7,596 nucleotides of DNA, taken from a bacterium. Its GTDB lineage: Bacteria > Bacillota_I > Bacilli_A > RF39 > UBA660. The position numbers and the translations under genes were made by a program. Below the pieces are notes generated by a model. The model made no database searches and had not been told where the DNA came from. It saw nothing but the letters and a program-made list of their open reading frames with translations. Position 1 is the stretch's first letter, and each line of letters starts with the position of its first letter. This document shows positions 1-4,817 of this stretch, one piece after another. The stretch is taken from assembly GCA_029012525.1 (NCBI GenBank), contig JAQXMG010000067.1, positions 1 to 7,596 of the forward strand. Direction: 5' to 3'.

Positions 1-1
1 T

Positions 2-202
2 ACAAGTTCTATGCAACATGCACTTACGGAAACAAAAACCTGGTTTGGTGATCACGCGGCCTTTGTGGATGGCAATAACCCTTGGTTTAGTCGTGGTGGT
101 AACTACGACCATGGTTCAATCGCAGGTGTTTTCTACTATAACTACGGCGCCGGCGGTAGTACCAACTATAGGAGTTCCAGGTCCTCTTTAATAATTAACT
201 AA
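2..202 (+). CDS. C-terminal end of a C-type-lectin-like (DGR-target-like) protein, partial
   Basis: The reading frame is open from the left edge and stops at TAA 200-202, so this is the last 66 codons of a longer gene, and the ATG at 11 is probably internal. The tail has the pattern PWF-x-RGG, G-x-x-AGVF and a terminal S-x-R-x-x-L. From memory of the family, this pattern is common at the C-terminus of phage or surface proteins with a C-type-lectin/formylglycine-enzyme-like fold. Such tails are frequent targets of diversity-generating retroelements. The codons are rich in C at the third position (AAC, TAC, GAC, GGC, GCC, ACC), unlike every other gene in the window, which suggests phage or other foreign origin or templated mutagenesis. 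Function is probably ligand or surface binding. The N-terminal part and any signal peptide lie outside the window. It could also be an ordinary surface or tail-fibre protein with no retroelement. Confidence 0.6.
   Translation, partial: TSSMQHALTETKTWFGDHAAFVDGNNPWFSRGGNYDHGSIAGVFYYNYGAGGSTNYRSSRSSLIIN
76..190 (+). other. Candidate variable region of a diversity-generating retroelement
   Basis: Within the lectin-like tail, many codons are of NNC or NNT type at the positions expected to be exposed: AAC TAC GAC CAT, then TTC TAC TAT AAC TAC GGC GCC GGC, then ACC AAC TAT. Such a run is what adenine-specific mutagenesis of AAC/AAT template codons would give. The three adjacent codons GGC GCC GGC form a GC-rich island that is odd in such AT-rich DNA. 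A near-perfect inverted repeat follows directly. No template repeat and no reverse transcriptase are present in the window, so this is inference only. Confidence 0.3.
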
Positions 203-226
203 TTGTTAAAATTAACAATTAGTTAA
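195..226. repeat. Perfect 15-bp inverted repeat at the stop codon
   Basis: The arms TTAACTAATTGTTAA (195-209) and TTAACAATTAGTTAA (212-226) are exact reverse complements with a 2-base centre. The stop codon of the lectin-like gene lies inside the left arm. The sequence after the right arm (AGGAACT) has no T-tract and the stem is almost entirely A/T, so it is not a typical intrinsic terminator. A further complementary pair, AGTTCC (173-178) and GGAACT (228-233), brackets it. A hairpin or cruciform directly after a variable region is a known feature of diversity-generating retroelements. Confidence 0.75.
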
Positions 227-448
227 AGGAACTAGGTCTCATTAACTTAACTGTGTCTACATGAAAAATAGATATAAAAATCCAATGTAGATATAAAGTA
301 TATCTTTGTTTGTTATATACAATTATAAATAATTTTTAATGTCATTATAATGGACTTTAATTAGTTCACTATAAATATTATCCCAGTTAGGAACATGTTT
401 GTTATTCCATTTGTTTTCTATAACGAAGAAGAGAAGATGTGTAGAGTA

Positions 449-486
449 TTTCCAGTATTTCAAACAGGATTTTGAAATACTGGAAA
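449..486. repeat. Orphan perfect 16-bp hairpin
   Basis: The left arm, 449-464 (core TTCCAGTATTTCAAA), pairs without mismatch with the right arm, 471-486 (core TTTGAAATACTGGAA), across the 6-base loop CAGGAT. On the plus strand it is followed by an A-rich stretch, and on the minus strand no T-run follows it, so it does not look like a terminator in either direction. It could be part of a structured RNA, a degraded mobile element end or a miniature repeat. Nothing in the window decides between these. Confidence 0.7.
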
Positions 487-515
487 AAATAAAAAAATAA
501 GATAATAAAGTATAT

Positions 516-558
516 ATCTTTCCAATTTGAATTTTAATTCAAGTTGGAAAGATTTTTT
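516..558 (+). terminator. Strong intrinsic terminator
   Basis: Arms 516-532 and 537-553 form a 17-bp stem (ATCTTTCCAA with TTGGAAAGAT, then TTGAAT with ATTCAA) with one G-U pair and a 4-base loop, followed by a run of six T at 553-558. It faces rightward, so it ends transcription entering from the left. Because it lies just past the end of the minus-strand sspI gene, it also keeps plus-strand transcripts from running antisense through sspI. T-run support in the leftward direction is weak. Confidence 0.8.
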
Positions 559-596
559 GATATATAGTAGTAAGCTAAAAAAATTAATTAAGAAAC

Positions 597-803
597 TTAA
601 TTGATTTTTTTTATTAAAGTATTAGCAAGCGTTTCTTTATAATTGCTATCTAAATCATTCCATAGAATTTCTAATATAACACCAAGTCCTGGAAGTACTA
701 GTTCATCTTTACTAGTTATTGATTCATCTATAATACTTATAATACCATTTACATCTTCATTTTTTAAATTATTTATTATATTTTTTCTTATATCTATTTC
801 CAA
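597..803 (-). CDS. sspI: Small acid-soluble spore protein I (SspI family)
   Basis: This 68-aa protein matches the SspI family of minor small acid-soluble spore proteins, which accumulate in the spore core late in sporulation. The signature LPGLGVILEILW lies at residues 37-48, as in Bacillus SspI (LPGLGVLFEVIW). The N-terminus MEIDIRKNIINNL aligns directly with the Bacillus start MDLNLRNAVIANV. I chose the TTG at 803-801 because an excellent ribosome site, AGGTGA on the minus strand (814-809), stands 5 bases upstream and the alignment begins exactly there. A GTG three codons upstream (812) would overlap that site and give 71 aa. The gene is monocistronic and divergent from lemA. A forespore (SigG) promoter is expected from the family, but I see no clear match at usable spacing. 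This gene is the best evidence that the organism forms spores or recently did. Confidence 0.85.
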   Translation of the reverse strand: MEIDIRKNIINNLKNEDVNGIISIIDESITSKDELVLPGLGVILEILWNDLDSNYKETLANTLIKKIN

Positions 804-854
804 TTTTATCACCTAAATATATTATGTGAATTTTTATAATTTTTATTTATTATA

Positions 855-883
855 TTGTAATTTTTATTTATTTTTTGTATACT
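855..883 (+). promoter_or_regulatory. Probable SigA promoter of lemA
   Basis: A -35-like TTGTAA (855-860) and a -10 box TATACT (878-883) are separated by 17 bases. Transcription would begin near 890, leaving a very short leader before the ribosome site at 893-898. The -35 box is only a 4/6 match. Confidence 0.5.
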
Positions 884-904
884 TATTTTATAAGGAGGAA
901 GTTT

Positions 905-1453
905 ATGATAATAGGAATTATAATTGCAGTAGTTGTACTTGTTGTTATTTGGTATTTTTCAACATATAATAATTTAATTAGTTTAAGAAATAAGAAGGAT
1001 AATGAATGGAGTCAAATTGATGTTCAACTAAAAAGAAGAAGTGATCTTATACCTAATTTAGTTGAAACTGTAAAAGGTTATGCTAAACATGAAAGTGAAA
1101 CTTTAGAAGAAGTAATTAAAGCAAGAAACACTTATGTAAGTGCTACAACACCAGAAGAAGCTATGAAAGCATCTGGAGAAATTACTCAAGCTTTATCAAA
1201 GTTATTTGCTTTATCTGAAAGTTATCCTGATTTAAAAGCTAATCAAAATTTTATTAGTTTACAAAATGATTTAAAAGAAACTGAAGATAAGATTTCTTAT
1301 GCAAGACAATTTTATAATGATGCAGTTTTAACTTATAATAATAAAGTTGAAATGATACCTTCTAACATAGTTGCTAAAATTTCTAAATTTGAAAAAGGAA
1401 TTTTCTTTGAAGTAGCTGAAGAAGATAAAAAAGCACCACAAGTTAAATTTTAA
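905..1453 (+). CDS. lemA: LemA family protein
   Basis: The protein has 182 aa, the usual LemA length. An N-terminal hydrophobic segment (residues 2-18, IIGIIIAVVVLVVIWYF) anchors a long helical domain. The family signature is clear at residues 27-75: LRNKKDNEWSQIDVQLK, then RRSDLIPNLVETVKGYA, then HESETLEEVIKARN. The ATG at 905 is the start because AGGAGG (893-898) stands 6 bases upstream; an in-frame ATG at 875 lacks such a site and would add ten charged and aromatic residues before the anchor. The biochemical role of LemA is not well established. The family commonly sits beside DUF2207 or other membrane proteins, as here, and a scaffold role at the membrane is plausible. A terminator-like hairpin starts at its stop codon, so the downstream gene is probably reached by read-through. 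Confidence 0.93.
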   Translation: MIIGIIIAVVVLVVIWYFSTYNNLISLRNKKDNEWSQIDVQLKRRSDLIPNLVETVKGYAKHESETLEEVIKARNTYVSATTPEEAMKASGEITQALSKLFALSESYPDLKANQNFISLQNDLKETEDKISYARQFYNDAVLTYNNKVEMIPSNIVAKISKFEKGIFFEVAEEDKKAPQVKF

Positions 1454-1478
1454 AACTTACATTTGTGTAAGTTTTTTT
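1452..1478 (+). terminator. Terminator-like hairpin between lemA and the DUF2207 gene
   Basis: AAAACTTACA (1452-1461) pairs with TGTAAGTTTT (1466-1475) over a 4-base loop, and the T-run continues to 1478. It overlaps the lemA stop codon. The next ribosome site starts at 1481 and no promoter is visible between them, so the hairpin probably attenuates DUF2207 expression relative to LemA and does not end the operon outright. Confidence 0.7.
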
Positions 1479-1492
1479 AGAAAGAGGGACAT

Positions 1493-3187
1493 ATGAAAAA
1501 ACTCAAATATATTTTATTTTTATTGTTTACGTTTTTTATAAATATAGGCTTAGTTTGTGCTAAAGATGATGTTATAAATAGAATTGATGTTTCTATTACT
1601 TTAGATAATTCAGGCAATGCTCATATTGAAGAGGTATGGGATGTATTTGCTAATATTGGGACTGAGTTTTATAAAGCAGAATATAATTTAGGTAATATGG
1701 AAATATCAAATTTTAAAGTCTATGAAAATGGTATTTTATTTACTTTTATTGATGATTGGGATGTTGATGAAAGTTTAAGCTATAAAGCATATAAAAATGG
1801 TATAAATTATACAAGTTCAGGTATTGAACTATGTTGGGGTAAAGGTAGTATGGGACATCATACTTTTAAAATAATGTATGATGTGTCAAATTTTGTATTT
1901 AAAACAGAAGATTCTGATGTCGTTTATTGGCAAGTAATAAATGAAGGTATGAGTAATGTGCCTAAAAACTTTTCTCTTGTTTTAGATGGTTTTTATTACT
2001 TTCCTGATACACTCGATGTATGGGGATTTGGTTATAAAGGATATGCTTATGTAAAAGATGGAAAAGTTTATATGTCAAACGAAGAAAACACCAATTTATC
2101 AAACGGTGATTATGCAGTTGTACTTATTAAATTTCCACTTTCTACTTTTAATATAACAAGTTCTAATACTTATGATAAGTTTAATAATTTTGAAGAAGTA
2201 TTAAATATGGCTGAAGAAGGAACATTTTCTTATAACTATGATAACAATAGTATCTTTGATATTATTATTCCAATATTTTTTACAATATTTTTTCCATTTT
2301 TATTAATATTTATTGTAGCAAAGGCTACTAATGGTTTTAGTAGATATAGGTTTGAATCATTAGGTAAAAAAATAGATTATAAAAATATTCACAATTATAG
2401 AGATATACCTTGTAAAAAAGATATCTTTAGAGCATATTTTTTATCTCAAGCATATAGCATAAATAAAAATGAAACTGATTTTTTAGGGAGTCTACTACTT
2501 AAATGGTTATTCGAAGGTAAAATTAAAATTGAAAAACGTGAAAATAAAAGTCTATTTGGTAGTAAAGAAGAACAATGTATTATTTTACAACCTAACTTAG
2601 AGTTTGATAATGTAATTGAAAAAGAAATGTATGATATTTTAGTTAAAGCAAGTAAAGATTATGTTCTTGAAAATAAAGAATTAGAAAGATGGAGTCAAAA
2701 TAATTATAACAAATTATTTAATTGGTTTAAATCGTGTGAAAGTTATGGCAGAGGTTTATACGAAAGCGAAGGATTTGTATATAAAAAAGGTAGTAAATAT
2801 ATAATAAAAGATTCATTAAAACCTGAAGCTATTAATTTGGCAGGATTAAAAAAATATTTAACTGAATTTTCTAGGATTAAAGAAAAACAAGCAATTGAAG
2901 TTATGTTATGGAAAGAATATTTAATGTTTGCACAAATCTTTGGTATAGCGGATAAAGTTGCTGAACAATTTAAGAATCTTTATCCAAAAGAAATTTATGA
3001 ATATACCGAAAATTACAATTTTGATTTATCTGACATTATTATTTTGAATTCAATTTCACATCATGCAGTAGCATCCGCATCATCTGCAAGAAGTGCAGCT
3101 CAAAGTTACTCTTCAGGTGGTGGAGGATTCTCTGTTGGTGGAGGAGGTGGCGGTTCCTTCGGCGGAGGAGGCGGAGGAGGTCGCTAA
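1493..3187 (+). CDS. DUF2207 domain membrane protein with glycine-rich tail
   Basis: This 564-aa protein follows the classic DUF2207 layout. A signal peptide covers residues 1-23 (MKKLKYILFLLFTFFINIGL, then VCA before KDD). An extracellular beta-rich domain covers about 25-220, beginning with the typical INRIDVSITLDNSGNAHIEE. A single transmembrane helix lies at about 255-277. A cytoplasmic region runs from about 280 to 530. The last 25 residues are almost only glycine and serine and end GGGGGGGR. The ribosome site AGAGGG lies 4 bases before the ATG. Pairing with LemA is a recurrent gene neighbourhood in bacteria, and the two probably act together at the cell envelope, but the molecular function is unknown. 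The glycine tail is GC-rich at the DNA level (3115-3184) only because of its glycine codons. The call is firm for the family and open for function. Confidence 0.9.
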   Translation: MKKLKYILFLLFTFFINIGLVCAKDDVINRIDVSITLDNSGNAHIEEVWDVFANIGTEFYKAEYNLGNMEISNFKVYENGILFTFIDDWDVDESLSYKAYKNGINYTSSGIELCWGKGSMGHHTFKIMYDVSNFVFKTEDSDVVYWQVINEGMSNVPKNFSLVLDGFYYFPDTLDVWGFGYKGYAYVKDGKVYMSNEENTNLSNGDYAVVLIKFPLSTFNITSSNTYDKFNNFEEVLNMAEEGTFSYNYDNNSIFDIIIPIFFTIFFPFLLIFIVAKATNGFSRYRFESLGKKIDYKNIHNYRDIPCKKDIFRAYFLSQAYSINKNETDFLGSLLLKWLFEGKIKIEKRENKSLFGSKEEQCIILQPNLEFDNVIEKEMYDILVKASKDYVLENKELERWSQNNYNKLFNWFKSCESYGRGLYESEGFVYKKGSKYIIKDSLKPEAINLAGLKKYLTEFSRIKEKQAIEVMLWKEYLMFAQIFGIADKVAEQFKNLYPKEIYEYTENYNFDLSDIIILNSISHHAVASASSARSAAQSYSSGGGGFSVGGGGGGSFGGGGGGGR

Positions 3188-3196
3188 AGATAAAAT

Positions 3197-3224
3197 AAGA
3201 TCTATCTATTTTGATAGATTTTTT
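3197..3224 (+). terminator. Intrinsic terminator after the DUF2207 gene
   Basis: AAGATCTATC (3197-3206) pairs with GATAGATTTT (3213-3222) over the loop TATTTT, with one G-U pair, and the T-run reaches 3224. It lies 10 bases after the stop codon and closes the lemA-DUF2207 unit. Confidence 0.85.
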
Positions 3225-3225
3225 C

Positions 3226-3254
3226 TTTACAAATAACTTTTTTAATAATATAAT
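3226..3254 (+). promoter_or_regulatory. Near-consensus SigA promoter
   Basis: TTTACA (3226-3231) and TATAAT (3249-3254) are separated by exactly 17 bases, matching the consensus at 11 of 12 positions. It starts two bases after the terminator T-run of the previous unit. Transcription would begin near 3261, about 17 bases before the ATG of the 300-aa protein. Confidence 0.8.
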
Positions 3255-3277
3255 AAGGTACAAAAAAGAGGGAAATT

Positions 3278-4180
3278 ATGAAATATGAATTAACTAGTGA
3301 AGATAAAAAGTTTATTAATAAAGCTACTAATATTGGTAAAGAAATATTTTATATTTATGAACAACTTGCTAATTTAGAAATAGATGGTAAAAACATAGAT
3401 AATATTGAATATAAAAGTAATGTTTCAAAATTAAGAAAATTAGTTTCTATTGAAAATAGCATTTATAATATGGAAATTTTAGGAAGAGATAGACTTAAAA
3501 ATCTTATTGAATACATTAATAATATTAAAGAAACAGAAAATATGAATGATTTTATCAATACAAGAATTATTAATAGATTAATTATTATACTTGATAAGTA
3601 TAATAAAGATCCAATAGTTTATTTAACATCATCTATATCAGATGATTTAGAAAGCATAACATTATTGCTTTCAAATGATTACATTAATGATCCAAAATAT
3701 ATAGAATATAAAAATGATTTAATAAAAACTAAATATATAAGAATATTTTTGGATAACAGACTTGAAACAAAGTGTTTAGATGATGATCTTGATATTCCAA
3801 ATAATGTTTATTTATCTCATAAATTAATATCCGATTACCTAGAATTTGATGAAAGATTTTTAAATACATATAAAATGGAATATTTATCTTTATTTATTCT
3901 TAGTCAATCAAGTGTAATTGCATCTTTATCTAATAAAGATTTAGACTCTTATATTGAAAATATGAAAGCCTTAATATCTAAGTTAACTTTGAAATCAGCT
4001 TTAATTTTACTTGATTCTAGTCTTGTTGATAAAATGTATCATGAGATATTAAAAAGTGATGATAACTCTAATAATTCTAATCATAGCAAATCATATATTA
4101 TTTTAAAGGAAGCATTTGAAGAAATAGAAGAAGATCGAAAAAAAATATCTACTGTATCTTTACATCGTAGGAAAATTTAA
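3278..4180 (+). CDS. Hypothetical 300-aa helical cytoplasmic protein
   Basis: I do not recognise this family. The 300-aa product has no signal peptide and no transmembrane segment, so it should be cytoplasmic. Composition (Lys, Glu, Asp, Asn, Ile, Leu) and heptad-like spacing suggest an almost entirely alpha-helical protein. Short acidic patches occur, such as CLDDDLDIP around residues 164-172 and EEIEEDRKK near the C-terminus, followed by a basic end (SLHRRKI). The start is supported by GAGGG (3268-3272) 5 bases before the ATG and by a near-consensus promoter with a 17-nt leader. It appears to be monocistronic. The strong promoter and intact frame imply a real, expressed gene. No catalytic motif is evident. 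Confidence 0.8.
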   Translation: MKYELTSEDKKFINKATNIGKEIFYIYEQLANLEIDGKNIDNIEYKSNVSKLRKLVSIENSIYNMEILGRDRLKNLIEYINNIKETENMNDFINTRIINRLIIILDKYNKDPIVYLTSSISDDLESITLLLSNDYINDPKYIEYKNDLIKTKYIRIFLDNRLETKCLDDDLDIPNNVYLSHKLISDYLEFDERFLNTYKMEYLSLFILSQSSVIASLSNKDLDSYIENMKALISKLTLKSALILLDSSLVDKMYHEILKSDDNSNNSNHSKSYIILKEAFEEIEEDRKKISTVSLHRRKI

Positions 4181-4204
4181 AAAAATGTATTCACATTCTT
4201 TTTA
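4179..4204 (+). terminator. Weak terminator overlapping the tRNA promoter
   Basis: AATGT (4184-4188) pairs with ACATT (4193-4197) over ATTC. After one A/C mismatch, A residues at 4179-4182 pair with T residues at 4199-4202, and the T-rich tail goes on to 4204. The -35 box of the tRNA promoter lies inside the hairpin. Confidence 0.4.
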
Positions 4205-4218
4205 TTATGTGTTATAAT
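4190..4218 (+). promoter_or_regulatory. Promoter of the tRNA-Lys gene
   Basis: TTCACA (4190-4195) and TATAAT (4213-4218) are 17 bases apart, an 11 of 12 match to the SigA consensus. Transcription would start near 4225, eight bases before the mature 5' end of the tRNA. Confidence 0.8.
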
Positions 4219-4232
4219 TATAAATGTGTTGT

Positions 4233-4308
4233 GGTTCCTTAGCTCAGCTGGTAGAGCAACAGACTCTTAATCTGTGGGTCTAGGGTTCGAATCCCTAAGG
4301 AATCACCA
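4233..4308 (+). tRNA. tRNA-Lys (anticodon CTT)
   Basis: This is a full 76-base cloverleaf. The acceptor stem GGTTCCT pairs with AGGAATC (one G-U pair), the D-arm contains the usual AGCTCAGCTGGTAGAGC, and the anticodon stem ACAGA/TCTGT closes a loop CTCTTAA with anticodon CTT at 4266-4268. The T-arm is TAGGG-TTCGAAT-CCCTA. The discriminator is A and the 3' CCA is encoded. It reads AAG lysine codons. A run of eight T follows directly at 4309-4316 and could help termination. A lysine tRNA with a TTT anticodon should exist elsewhere for the dominant AAA codons. Confidence 0.97.
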
Positions 4309-4352
4309 TTTTTTTTGACTAATAAAATAATTTTAAGGGGGGGAGTATACTT

Positions 4353-4751
4353 ATGTGTAGTTGTATATTTGATATTGAAGTATATATGAATTTATTAGAT
4401 AATTTTATAAATCAAAAAGAATTAACTGATGAAGAATTTAATTATTTGAATGATTATGCTAAAATAAAGAAATTTTATAAGACTATCAATGAATATGACA
4501 AACATATTTTAATGAATATACCATTTTATGATGATGAAACAGAAGAGTATTACTATATTGTTTCATACAAAAATAAATTTTATAGAACATCTAATGATGA
4601 TTTAAAAGATACATATTCAGTTTCAATAGTAGATTCATTAAAAGAAGAAGAACAAGAAAATATAATTGATATGCAAAAAGTAATTGATCATAACAAAAGT
4701 GGTCAAGTTACTAAAAAACTTTGCAGAAAAAGAACAAAAAAGGAAATGTAA
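4353..4751 (+). CDS. Hypothetical 132-aa protein
   Basis: I do not recognise this family. The product is a small, strongly charged, probably cytoplasmic protein. Its N-terminal half is helical (LLDNFINQKELTDEEFNYL). A central segment rich in Tyr and acidic residues (FYDDETEEYYYIVSYKNKFY) may form a small beta unit. The C-terminus is markedly basic (KKLCRKRTKKEM). The start is supported by GGGAG (4341-4345), 7 bases before the ATG; an internal ATG at 4386 lacks such a site. The ribosome site is embedded in a run of seven G, unusual in this AT-rich DNA. No separate promoter is clear, so read-through from the tRNA transcript is possible. A terminator follows the stop. Confidence 0.7.
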   Translation: MCSCIFDIEVYMNLLDNFINQKELTDEEFNYLNDYAKIKKFYKTINEYDKHILMNIPFYDDETEEYYYIVSYKNKFYRTSNDDLKDTYSVSIVDSLKEEEQENIIDMQKVIDHNKSGQVTKKLCRKRTKKEM

Positions 4752-4756
4752 TAAAT

Positions 4757-4792
4757 AAAAGGGGCAAATAATTATAGTATTTTGTCCTTTTT
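4757..4792 (+). terminator. Intrinsic terminator after the 132-aa gene
   Basis: AAAAGGGGCAAA (4757-4768) pairs with TTTGTCCTTTTT (4781-4792), using two G-U pairs, over an A/T-rich loop. The T-run at the end of the right arm serves as the termination tract. It separates this gene from the transketolase-like gene. Confidence 0.7.
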
Positions 4793-4817
4793 GTATTAAA
4801 AAAAGTCGGAGGAAGTT

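Larger units (their letters stand above)
203..596. other. Gene-poor intergenic stretch with several hairpins
   Basis: No convincing intact gene is seen in these 394 bases. Besides the separately listed structures, there is a small perfect hairpin AGATATA/TATATCT (289-305, 3-nt loop) followed by a T/G-rich tail that could be a weak terminator for the upstream gene. TCTACAT (256-262) is complementary to ATGTAGA (285-291). On the minus strand a frame stays open from about 538 down to a TAA at 325-323 with plausible protein composition (for example NKWNNKHVPNWDNIY). It has no ATG start and no ribosome site, so it may be a gene remnant. A TATAAT at 346-351 lacks a good -35 box. Confidence 0.5.

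Noticed and set aside
395..475. Short plus-strand frame MFVIPFVFYNEEEK... of 26 codons
   Set aside because: It lacks a ribosome site, ends inside the 16-bp hairpin and overlaps a longer open frame on the other strand. It was not supportable as a gene.
449..558. CRISPR array or pair of repeats
   Set aside because: The two hairpins differ in sequence and there is no third repeat or regular spacer.
820..826. CATAATA on the minus strand as a SigG -10 box for sspI
   Set aside because: The sequence resembles the SigG -10, but transcription would start at or inside the ribosome site, leaving no usable leader.
3039..3263. Minus-strand open frame opposite the DUF2207 glycine tail
   Set aside because: It is a mirror of the Gly/Ser-rich coding sequence, gives low-complexity Arg/His/Leu runs, and has no family resemblance or convincing ribosome site.
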